Shown: in pieces, positions 1 to 23,139 of the stretch | Position numbering within the stretch: the stretch's first letter is position 1 | How the letters are laid out: the number at the start of each line of letters is the position of its first letter | Assembly: GCA_003254925.1 (NCBI GenBank) | Contig: QANZ01016236.1 | Location: 1-64,000 of the forward strand | Length of the DNA: 64,000 bases | Origin: Chamaecrista fasciculata | Taxonomy: Eukaryota > Streptophyta > Magnoliopsida > Fabales > Fabaceae | Direction: 5' to 3' | Notes under the pieces: generated by a model | Told to the model about the DNA's origin: nothing | Databases searched by the model: none | The model's input: only the letters and a program-made list of their open reading frames with translations | Translations under genes and position numbers: made by a program

Positions 1-529
1 CCTTTAAACATGCCGATGAAGCTAACAATTGAAAACTAATGAAAAGGGCAAGAAACCAGAAAATAGGGATCAACGTCCAACAGCCAGAGACAGCAAAAGC
101 CGAAAAGTAAAAACCAAGAAGCAGAGTCCAGAAAACCAGAGCCAACAAAACTAGGATGGAGATGACCAGAAAACCAACCATAATCTAGAGAACGAAAGAC
201 AGAAACCACTACCCACGAAAACGAAAGTGAAAGCACTAACCAAAAAGATTGAGAAGAACGTCGGAGAGGTCCAGGAAAAATGCGGGAGAGAACTGCGGTT
301 GCGAAACTGAAATTTTCCGTTCTCCGTTGGATCAACCGTACTTCTTTAGCTACAGAGATCTGAAAAACTGATCTGAGAAATTTGCGAACTAACTGATTTT
401 GTATTGTATTTTCGATACAGAGATCTGAAAACTGATCAGGGAACTGATTTGTTGGAAACAGGAGGGTGAGGGATCGGATTTTAAAACTGAGCCACCGTCT
501 GTGAGAACTGAGAGAACAATCGTGCACAA

Positions 530-1000
530 CCGACGCCGTTCGTCGGTCCGTTTACCACCGTCTTCCTTGTCCTTTAGATGCCGTCGTCTGTTTAGACAGT
601 CCGCCGGGAGAGATCTGAGATGAACGCTTAAGAAATTGAAGAAACGCCTAAAAGATTTGAGAGAAACGCTGGAGAAAATCGTGTCCGTCTTACGGTCCGC
701 GACTCTGTTACCGTCATGCGCCTCCTTTCGCCGCCGTCCGTCTTACGGTCCGACCGCCTCTTGCCGCCACGCGCCGCTACTCGTCCGTCTTACGGTCCGA
801 GAGTTCTGTGCCTAACTCGTCCGTTTTACGGTCCGAGTTTTTTCGCTGAAGGAATAAATCTTCCGTCAGGTTTGTTTTTGAGTACACAAACCCTTCACGT
901 CATGCGCCTCCTTTCGCCGCCGTCCGTCTTACGGTCCGACCGCCTCTTGCCGCCACGCGCCGCTACTCGTCCGTTTTACGGTCCGAGTTTTTTCCCTTTC
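530..1000. repeat. GC-rich tandem array with a CCGTCTTACGGTCCG-type motif
   Basis: A short near-palindromic motif (YCCGTYTTACGGTCCG) recurs about six times between 683 and 990. A larger unit of about 73 bp is duplicated almost exactly at 714-786 and 900-972, 186 bp apart. The block is much richer in GC than its surroundings. An open frame crosses it (716-1024) but simply translates the repeat. Family unknown; bases 1-530 around it contain no recognisable gene. Confidence 0.65.
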
Positions 1001-1220
1001 TATAAAACTTTAATATCTCACTGAGTTGTGGCTTCTAAGTGGTCATTGTCTTATTCTCTAACATAGACAAAACCTCAACACATCAAACCATTATTTAGCT
1101 TTGGCAATATTACCCTATACACTCTTCAACTTAAATTAGGTAAATAAATTACAAACATATATAAAGATAAATAATAAAATTGATCTAAGTTAACTATATA
1201 TATAATATTGCATAATAGTA

Positions 1221-1494
1221 CTCCCTCCGTTCCTATATATCTGATGTTTAAGGTAAATACACACAGACCAATGAAATGATTAGCTCACCTAAAATGAAGA
1301 GAAAAATTAAGTAAAAAGACTAAATTATCCCTATTAAATTACTTGAAAAATGTTTATTCATTTATGACTCTACTATATTTAATAGGGATAGAATAGTAAA
1401 AAAATAATTAATGCTCTCTTAAAGTTGTAAAACATCAGATATTTTGGAACAAAAAAAATTCTCCAGAAAAGCAGATATTCAGGAACGGAGGGAG
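1221..1494. mobile_element. Stowaway-type MITE, 274 bp
   Basis: The left end CTCCCTCCGTTCCTATATAT and the right end, whose inner part reads CAGATATTCAGGAACGGAGG, are inverted copies of the Stowaway terminus (Tc1/mariner superfamily). TA dinucleotides flank both sides at 1219-1220 and 1495-1496, as expected for the target duplication. No coding capacity. Confidence 0.9.
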
Positions 1495-1967
1495 TATTAT
1501 AATTAGGGGATTGTTGTCAAGCAGGAAACATATTTAATGAACTGAGTACAAGAATTTATGACTGTTTGGTTCAATACCTACTTAGCATGAATGCCCAGAA
1601 GATCAATCATTAATTATACATATATATTTGACTTGATTTTGATCCAACCACTACAAGTTTCTTTCTTTATTTAAGTGGGACCTCCTTATTTTCTTGGGGT
1701 CCCATAATTAATTAAGGGCTACACCATCATCATATTCATGTAATTAATTAATAACATATATATATGGCAAAGAAAATGTTTAAAGAAGCCCTCATCAGGA
1801 GCCAGGTTTTTTGGTTAGGGGGCCGAAAATTTTTTTTGACCAAAATCTTATTTTAGTCCTTAATGCTTATATAAAGTTTTGTTTTGGTCCCCTAATGTTC
1901 GGATTTGAGACGAGAAAAATATGCCTATATTCAATAGTTAAGGATCAATTATAAATTCTTTTGAAAA

Positions 1968-2215
1968 TATTAAGGACCAAAACAGAACAAAAAATTAGTA
2001 AGGACCAAAACAGAACAAAAAATTATTAAGGACCAAAAAAGAACAAAAAATTATTAAGGACCAAAACATAACAACAAATTATTAAGGACCAAAACATAAC
2101 AAAAAATTATTAAGGACCAAAACAGAACAAAAAATTATGGAGGACCAAATCAGAACAAAAAATTATTAAGGACCAAAACAAATCAAAAAATTATTAAGGA
2201 CCAAAGTAAAACTTT
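1968..2215. repeat. 28-bp minisatellite, about 8-9 units
   Basis: The unit AAGGACCAAAACAGAACAAA plus about eight AT-rich bases is repeated in tandem with a few substitutions per unit. The unit resembles the terminal phrase (aaggaccaaaa) shared by the many foldback elements in the window, so the array probably arose by expansion inside one of them. Flanking sequence at 1810-1960 and 2215-2250 reads like the two ends of such an element. Confidence 0.85.
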
Positions 2216-2249
2216 AGGTAAAAATTAGGGATTAAAATAGGATTTGGTC

Positions 2250-4380
2250 TTATTTTTCAAAAAGATTCTAAAGCATTGTCTAAAGCAAAATAGATACAAT
2301 TGTGAAAAAATTGAAGGACCTAGGTTTCGAACCCTCTCCCCCATCATCTCAAATTAATGTTGTCATGAGGTATTAACCATTGTGGCAGGGGCCACATAAG
2401 AGAATATTGCATATACTTAATGTATTATACAAATTTGGGGTGCTGGGGCCATGGCCCCTCCCTCTGCCACTGGCCCTCATAATACATGAATTCTTAATTA
2501 AGAAGGTGACATTATATATATTCACTTATTTTCTTATTTATTAACTAATATTAGGGAAAGGAGATCGGATATAATATCTAGGTTAAAGTATAACTTTAGT
2601 TTCTTATTTTTGGATATGTTGCAATTCAGTCATTTATTGTTTTTTGTTGTAATTTTGGTCCTTCAAATTTCTAACAAATTTCAATCATTGGTCTCCATGA
2701 CTGATTGTAGTCACATCTCTCTTATTTCAAGTTCAAATGCTAAGTTACGAGTCTCAACCTGCATGTTTTTGACCAGTCATTTCTTGCCTAGATGAGACTG
2801 TCAATAAACAAAGTCAAATTAAGTTCCAAAAGTGAGCCGCTTGTTTCACAATCATCAAATGAGCAAAGTTGTACTTTGCCGTAATATTTATTAATTACAC
2901 AGAATGTATATGGGCATCTCTTTAGTTGTTCTATACTTTTATAGTTTTATGTCTAAAATTCTATTTAGAACAATATTTAAGTAGGTTTTTAACATATATT
3001 TTCATTAAATCTTGCTAACAAATCTATGATAATTTGACTGGATTCTCCATCATGAGGAGTCCAAAGTGAGTATAAAGATTTTACTTGGGTTTAGATCGAT
3101 CCTTTAATAAGTCATTCTTGGAAGTTTTTTAAAAAAATACACATATGCATAACACAATAACTAAAAGAGTGAATATATAAATTTGTCTATAAAAGTCGAG
3201 TTTACATTTTTTAATTTCTCAAAATTATGAAATCAAAATATTTTATCTTTTTGCTCCTACAAGTTATTTTAAGTGTGTGAACTAAATTTTTAAAGATGGA
3301 ATTCTCATATATCTTTCAGAGTTGTATATGTTTACTCATATGGGAATGTAATTTCATACACTAATTTAACAATAGTTAACGTTTTAGTGGGTCTTTTAAC
3401 AAACTCAGTAGAAAAGGACAAGAAAGATTTTTTGAAGCATATATGTCCCAAAATGTGTGAATATTATATATGCAATACATATATAGTGTAAACATGAGTG
3501 TGTCAGGCATATCAGACAAAGATTTGGGTATCTTTTAACAGACAAGAGTGAGCCCTAACGTACGAGCAAAGGATTCAATTGTAAACAGATGCTAGTTGAT
3601 CCACAAGTAATTACCATCCTAACAATCACTCTGTAAAATAAGTATTGTGCTCTATAGTACAAGCCAATCAACAAACACTATAAATAATGAGATAAGAAAA
3701 TGTTTAAATGCTAAACTATATATATGTACCAGGAAGTAGCTAGTCACATATTGTATGGTAATAAATGCATGCTCTTACAATAATTATAAAGCAAAACATC
3801 TCTTGAACACAAAGACAATAATTTTCTCTTTTTGGTACAAAGTAGAGAAATAATAAATGATCGAAAGTCGAAACCAGTACTGGATCACAGAAGACCTAGA
3901 AATTAATCTGTCTTTATCAGTGTGTGCATGAAGACATTGATCCACAACATTTTCATCACAAGGATCTAAAAAGTTCTTGTCTTTATATATATATATATAT
4001 GCTTTTTAATTTCTTCTTTCAAGTGAATGGCTAGACAACATTACATGAGAGATTCTTACTTTTCTCTTTCAATCTCAAGATGTCTAATTAAGTGAGAGAG
4101 TCTACCACTATGTAAAGTTATTAAGATCTCTCGATTTACATATTATAATTTTACAATTTTGGTGCTAATTAATTTTTAAATTTGTTAAAATTTTATTTGG
4201 ATCTCAATCTTATATAAATGATCTTATGATCTTAGGATTTGGTTATGAAAGTTCATATTTTCTAAAAAAAAAAGAATAAAATATTACTCAAATAAGATAA
4301 AATGTTTTATGAAATAATTTTCAGTGACTTATAATAACTTGTATTATAGAAGGCCAAATATATTTTTTGGTCCCTTATAT
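2250..4380. other. AT-rich gene-free DNA
   Basis: No supported coding sequence. A half foldback relic (about 2585-2880) and a short TA microsatellite (about 3985-4000) are visible. Nothing else is recognised. Confidence 0.5.
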
Positions 4381-4384
4381 TTGG

Positions 4385-5165
4385 GGTATGAAAACTACAA
4401 AGCTGGATTAGGGTAAATCTAACCTTGAGTTCACAGTAGAAGGCAGTTTCCGGCAAGTAAGGGTCGTCGGAACCTGCAAACGAGAATGCACAGGGGGTTC
4501 CCTGCGATTCTTCTCCGATGCTTAAGTTAGTGAGAGAAAGCTGGAGAGTTCGAATATTTTTAGAGAGAGAGAGTCGTTACCTTAGAAAAGGTCCCCCCTT
4601 TTCCTTTTATCCTCCTTCCCTTTTGTCTCATGTTCGTACGAGGTCTCTCTCTGAGACGTTAGGGGTGTACTCGGGATGTGTGAGGAAAAGTGGGTTGGTG
4701 TAGGTTTCTGCTTTTGACGTGACAGCTATCACTGCCAGGGTACGGTGGGATTTCCAGCCTTCTCTCCTGGTTGTCAGTGATAGCCAGGAGTGCTTTTCAT
4801 GGTTTTGCCTGCGCGCAGGGGGCGTTTTAGTCCTTTTGCGTGTCCTTCTTGTCCTATCACGTGCTTTCACGGATCCTGGCATTTAATGCCAATATCTTGG
4901 CATTAAATGCTTGAGTGTGGGAGGGGGAACCTGCCCGGGTTGCTTCTTCGTCGGGTATCCTTTGTGTCCTTGGGTAACGACTCCGAGGGGTCATTCCGAG
5001 GAGTGTATATCACTAGTCCCTCCGAAAGGTCCGAGGGGGAGTCCGCGCCGTCGGCTTCCGAGGGATGATCCCGAGAGGTGTATATCACTAGTCCCTCCGA
5101 AAGGTCCGAGGGGGAGTCCGCGCCGTCGGCTTCCGAGGGGTGATCCCGAGAGGTGTATATCAGGG
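4385..5165. repeat. GC-rich LTR-like fragment ending in a 75-bp tandem repeat
   Basis: GC content rises sharply here. The phrase around 4465-4530 (cgtcggaacctgcaaa, later ctccgatgcttaagttagtg) resembles the end regions of plant LTR retrotransposons, but no paired LTR, primer site or target duplication is seen. It ends in a 75-bp direct repeat: units start at 5003 and 5078, with a partial third at 5153. Treat it as a fossil fragment of uncertain family. Confidence 0.45.
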
Positions 5166-6115
5166 TAGGTTGCGATATAGCATTTTATCTTTTTTCTTTG
5201 CAATATTGGTCCAACAAGTTCTTCAAAAGTTTCACTCTTTGATCTTAACGACTGAGTATGGTCGTATATTTTTTGTTTCAAATTCGAATACAATGAAACT
5301 AAAGCTATATGTTGCATTTGAGGAGTTCTTTAATTTCTATGTCCAATTGGAGTCGTTAACAAATAAGGTCAAATTGGACATCGAAAACAGACTGTTCGTT
5401 TTACTATCAAACAAGTGAAGATGCTTATATATATCTCATTTCAAGTCTAGATGCAACAAGTTTGGAGCTACGGGTTAACCTTATCGATTCATTTTTTGGT
5501 CCAGTTAGGACTGTCAACAAATGAGATTAAATTGTACCCTAAAATGGGTTTGGGATCAATTTTCCATAATTTTTTTTTTTTTGTTTTTTAGCCATGAACC
5601 TACATTTGAGTCTCGATTTGATCTCATTTATTAGTGGTTCCAACTAAAAAAATGATTTGTTAAGAGTAATTCGTAGCTCTGAACTCATCGCATATGTACT
5701 TGAAATAAGATAGATACGACCAATTTTGCTCGAATGACTATGAAATGAGCAATTCACTTTTGGAGTCCAATTTAACCTTATTTGTCGGCAACTCCAATTG
5801 GACAAATAAAGTACTCGTCGAAAGAAATATGTAGCTGAGATTCATAGCATTCGAACTTAAAATGAGAGAGATATAAACATCTTCAGTCATAATTGGGACC
5901 AAAGAGTACGACCTCAATTGGACAAAAAAAGAATTTGACAAAAGCAACACATAACTTTAGATTCGTAACACTCGAGTTTGAAATGAGACAGATATGACCA
6001 CTTTTAATCGTTGAGACCAAAAAGTAAAACTTTTGAAAAATTTGTACCAAAATTGCAACAAAATAAGATAAAGGGCTAAATTGTAACCCTATCCAAACAT
6101 AAACCAAACATAAAG
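5163..6115. mobile_element. Foldback (long inverted repeat) element, about 950 bp
   Basis: The left arm (from 5163) and right arm (to about 6115) are imperfect inverted copies: ATTTTATCTT, then the 'gcaat.ttggt.caa' phrase, then TTCAAAAGTTTYACT. The internal half-repeats also pair. No coding sequence. The structure resembles other non-autonomous Mutator-like foldbacks in the window, but a clear 9-bp duplication was not found. Confidence 0.6.
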
Positions 6116-6292
6116 GACCAACCATGCATTTTGGCTTTTACAAATATATAATTAATATCCAATAAAAAAATATAATTAATAAGTCTTGAATAATTTTACT
6201 CTAAGTACATTTTAGTTTATTTTTATAAAAAATGATCTGGCAATTTATTAGAAGATCTTGATGTTGATTACATTTTCAACATGAGTGTTTAC

Positions 6293-7339
6293 GGGCCTGT
6301 TTGGGAGAACAATAATCCTAATCCAATCCAATCCAATCCAATCCAAATGGATTGGATGAGATTATAATTTAATTGGATGAGATGAGATGATGTATTGGTG
6401 TTTGGGTGATTTTATTGAGAATGATGTTAAATAGGGTGTGAAGTTATATAAAAGGGGTTGTAATGATTGTGGTTGGTAGAAAAAAGTAGATGGATTTTTG
6501 TGATTTGTATAGGGGTAGAAATGGGAGGAAATAATGAGATGAGATGAGATGAGATGAGATTGGATTGGATGAGATGATAGGTGTTTGGTTGTTTTTTGGT
6601 TGAAATGAGATTGAGATGAGATGATATTGGGAAGTGTGATATGCTATTGGAAATTGTGAGGATGAGAAAATTTTGGATTGAGGGTTAGGGGTCAATCCAA
6701 ATCCAAGTGGATGAGATTAGGGGTCAATCCAAATAATATTGGAATTATTTTTAAGAATACAATTTGGTCCATAAATTCGAATGGTTCCAATTAATCAATC
6801 TCTAACATGTGTAAATGATAACTCGGGCCTTGTAGAAAACCCCAATCATTAATAATGGGGTCTATTTATGAAATTCAAAGACAAAAAAATAACAAATAAT
6901 AGTTTGAGGACCAAATAGCAAATTACAAAACAACACTAAATTCTAATAAATTGTGTGGTGAAAGGTTCATTTTGGTCCTCCATGTATGGCCTAATATTTT
7001 AAAATGTTGAAATTGGTCCTAAATGTTAGCAAAATGATTAATGGTGGACCAAAATGAACATTATAACAAACATTTAGGACCAAATTAACCTTTTAACCCT
7101 TTTGTATTTGCTCCCTAAAAAAATATTACCGTTATTCTTTTTTTTTTTGGGTAAATTGCAATTTGGTACCCTGTGGTTAGGGGCGGTTCCCCTTTGGTAC
7201 CCTGAAAGAAAAATTTTTGCATTGTGGTACCCCGTGGTTTGCTCCGTTAGCGATTTGGTACCCTGAGGTTTTTTTCTGTTAGGATGAGATGAGATTGGAT
7301 TAGGATTGGATTTGGATTTTGGGGCTGCCAAACAGACCC
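6293..7339. mobile_element. PIF/Harbinger-like MITE (1047 bp) with a nested MULE end
   Basis: The termini GGGCCTGTTTGG and CCAAACAGACCC are inverted copies of the type found in Tourist/Harbinger MITEs. The 3-bp TAC on each side (6290-6292, 7340-7342) may be the target duplication. The interior is rich in GAGAT/ATCCA simple repeats. A foreign segment sits at 7148-7283 (listed separately). Confidence 0.6.
7148..7283 (+). mobile_element. Solo copy of the Pack-MULE terminal repeat
   Basis: About 135 bp nearly identical to the first 135 bp of the Pack-MULE at 24153 (start GGGTAAATTGCAATTTGGTA, end around CTGTTAGGA). No partner end in inverted orientation lies nearby, so this is a single terminus inside the Harbinger-like element. 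Confidence 0.8.
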
Positions 7340-7342
7340 TAC

Positions 7343-9079
7343 ATTTGTAAGAATTAATTAACCAGCTGTAAGATTAATGCTATATATGTAACCTGATTTT
7401 CTTAATATGGGTCCTATTATAAGGTAGTATATAAGCGCCATTGCCTTTGCAGCCAGTAGTGTTAAGTGTGGACCAACATTTATAGAGAAAAGATAGAACC
7501 CGTGAGTGACTTGCATGGTACATTTTGAACTGTTAATGCATGAGGCTCAATGGCTCATGCAGTACAAGTCTTTGATGAATTTGGATTATTGTTGGGCCAT
7601 ACATGCATGTAGTAAACTAGTAGCTAGCTAGTGTGAAAAGTGAAAAGGATACATATCCATCAACACCACCTTAATTTTCTCCATCTTCTTGTGGAATATA
7701 ATGTCAAGATTGATTAATTCAAGAATTTTGAACCCGAATATATATATAGAAATTACAAATGATTATTAATTAATATTGCAGTAAGGTCAATGTATGTAGA
7801 AAACTACAAAACATGTACAAGTTCATCTTGGACAGCTGGTGGGAGCAGAGAATTCCCGCCACAAAATAATAAGGCAGCAAGAGATAATGTTCATCAATTC
7901 ATCGATCATCAAAACTTAAAAACCCAAAGATATATTGAAAGGAATATATTAATTATCATGTGTTATTTTTCTTAATAGATATTAATAAACCGAAATAATG
8001 CGAATAAATTAAGAATATACAATGAGTATTTATAATGCTCGATGAGCTGTTTTGCTTAATAATGTCCTATGTCCAATGAAGAATCTGATATAATGAGTTT
8101 GTTCTATGTGAGATAATGATTGTTAACATTATAATTGAGCTAGAAATGATCAAGTAGTACTTCCAAAACTAGTATTATAGTTGAGTAAAAGTTGAAAATA
8201 TAGCAAATAGCAATACTGTAAGAGATGAAACATACAATAGTAAGTAGTAAACAATTGTAAAAGAAAGTTTAGGTCAGCTTAAGAAGCAAAATTGCACTTT
8301 GAAATTTTCATTGGGTACCTATATGGGCCCAAGTTGCATGTTTATAAAGTATGGGTTGAGTTTTGGATCTAAGCGAAATATTATAACTAAAATTGGTTTC
8401 GACCTGAGTACCGATTTGGGCTCAATTATTTTTTTTTTTAAAAATAAATAGATAAAAGTAGTTAATGATATATTGAAAATTTTTTAAATATAATTCTTAA
8501 CAAATAAATCAAATGCAAGAATGTAATATTCTTAACTATTATAATTATCATAAAATATTTTCAATAATATTTTAAGGAATTAAAACTAAGTTTTTAATAT
8601 TACTCAATTTTTCTTTTAATTTCTATAAGTAACATCTTCTTCAAACAATCATATTCAAGATATTGTTAAGAAATAAATATAATTATTTCTTTCATTTGAA
8701 TTTAAATTTACTAAATTGTGAGATATTAATTTTTTTTCTAGAATCAATCCCTACTGTACTTAAAAATCAAATTATCAAAGAAAAAAAAAATCACATGTCA
8801 ACTAATGTAATTATTGAAAAAAAAATATGCGTGTAACAAAATTTCCATTACATGATAGACATGAACAACTCCTCTGCCACCATTCTATATTTCTATTAGC
8901 AAGTGCCCAAAGATACACTCAAGCCAATTATTGACTAGTTCTGTGTTTTATGATTTAAATTTGGGTAAATTCTATAAATTTTATGGTATTTTTTTGTCAA
9001 TTTTTATAATTCAGAAGACATCTGTCACATTGGCTAATGTTTAGGGGGATTTTATGCAATTTACCATTTGGACTTTAGA
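7343..9079. other. Gene-free DNA downstream of RPB3
   Basis: AT-rich with no supported gene. The stretch next to 9080 would hold the RPB3 3' UTR and polyadenylation signals, which cannot be placed exactly. Confidence 0.5.
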
Positions 9080-21383
<12,304 letters not shown>

Positions 21384-22483
21384 CGCTCACGCTATCTCTA
21401 TCTCTCTCTCTCTAAATCTGCGATTCGCGGAACACACTGTATATGGACTGTGTACGTAGTAGTGGACGCGGCTTGCTTGTTAACGCCTTAACGGATTTTC
21501 CGAAAATTTAGAAGGCGCTTGGGGACATTTTGGTAATTCAGGGGTTTGAATTTTGGACTTGTTCTCTAGTTTTTTTTTTCCTCTCAAAAGAAATAAATTA
21601 GGTCAAATTTGATCTCTTCCTTTTTTTTTTTGTTAGGTTTAACTATCATTTTTTTTTATATATAAATTTGATTTTATATCTTTATAAAAATTTTATCCTT
21701 AATCATCTGGTGACGTGAATTACACTTTGGCCAATTAATTGTAGCTCATGCTTAGCTGATTTATCAAATTAATTCCTTATATATAAGTTAGTTTCAAATT
21801 GGTCCGGTATGTTTCATTTATTTAAATTGGTCTTATATATTTCTATAATTTTTCAAATTGATCTAAAAAATACTAAATATCATCATATTTATCTCGTTTT
21901 AAGTTCATATGTAATCATTTTTTTTTTAAATTTGATCGAGCTAATAATTGACCCAATTGTTTCTGCAATCGAGCTAAAAATTATGATTATCCCTTATTTT
22001 AATCTTGTGTTCAATTGTTAAAATATATAAATAAATTATTATTTGAAGTTATTGCGATCCAGATAATACAAATTTAAATAGTAAAACATACATTTGTTGA
22101 GACTCCTGATTTATTCACAAAAACACCAAAAAAAATGTTACATACTAGTACAAGAGCACTATTTATTACTTCACAAATTTCAACCTATGCACAACACAGA
22201 CGCCCACAGAGATCAGAGCATAACTCTACAGCTTTCAGGGGAGCATACATTATTTCCTGCACCAATTTCACCATTTGACCAAATAATAAGAGCAACACAG
22301 AAAAATATAGAACACCATGAAATAAAGAAATGACAAAATCTAAGTAAAATTCTGAAGTATTTGATATTGGATTACGACCATTGAACTTTTTTTACAGCTC
22401 AACATTATGAAGAATCAAAAGGCACAAAAAATACCATACCATACAATTTGAAACCCAAGATTGGCCATTTCAAACTCCCTCTA
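21384..22483. other. RPB3 upstream region and cyclase 3' region
   Basis: About 1.1 kb between two genes on the same strand. It includes the RPB3 promoter and GA-rich leader next to 21384 and AT-rich DNA beyond. No further gene is seen. Confidence 0.5.
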
Positions 22484-23083
22484 TTATCGGCTCAGAATAC
22501 ATCGTATTGGTGATGCCTCGGAACCAACCAACCGAAGGGGCAAGCAGTTAAGCATATATAGACCTTTAGGGACATTGTCGAGCTTTAAGGCTTCCACCAG
22601 AATGATTTCCTGAAGAATTTGGATTTGTTAGGCATATTTTACAATTACAGATGATAGGTCTTGTCCAAGCAACAAATGACAAAGTTGGTGTTTTTGTCTA
22701 TATAAGAAAACCAAAAGACACAAATTACAACCTCTACTCAAACCATATATTTTTACTATAATCTACAATTATCTTTCAGGGTAAAGATAATCTTTCTAAA
22801 GGTCACAGTAACATCCTTGAACTATAGAATTAAAGCAAATACACTACAAAAGTGACTGTTAGTTAATCATCCTCCAACTTGGAATTTACAAGCACTTGGC
22901 GAAAACAAACAACCTGTGATGATCATGGTGACAAATATCACAAATGATAGCCAGTACCAAAATCATCACTTGAGTATACAACCCATCAATGCTTTCTATT
23001 TTATATGCCCATATCCAAAAAATTATATATGGAGCATTCTTTCAATTTAAAAAAAATGCTAATTTATGTACTTTGAAAAACAG

Positions 23084-23139
<56 letters not shown>

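Noticed and set aside
36-527. 163-codon open frame on the minus strand
   Set aside because: Composition is that of low-complexity Ser/Leu/Phe-rich chance translation; no domain, no splice partners, next to a GC-rich repeat array.
716-1024. 102-codon frame on the plus strand
   Set aside because: It translates the tandem repeat (SPPSVLRSDRLLPP appears twice) and has no gene-like features.
2310-2400. tRNA-like phrase (aggtttcgaaccctc) suggesting a SINE or tRNA
   Set aside because: No matching box A at the right distance, no cloverleaf and no target duplication.
4628-5317. Overlapping frames on both strands
   Set aside because: They follow the 75-bp repeat and the GC-rich fragment; repeated peptides only.
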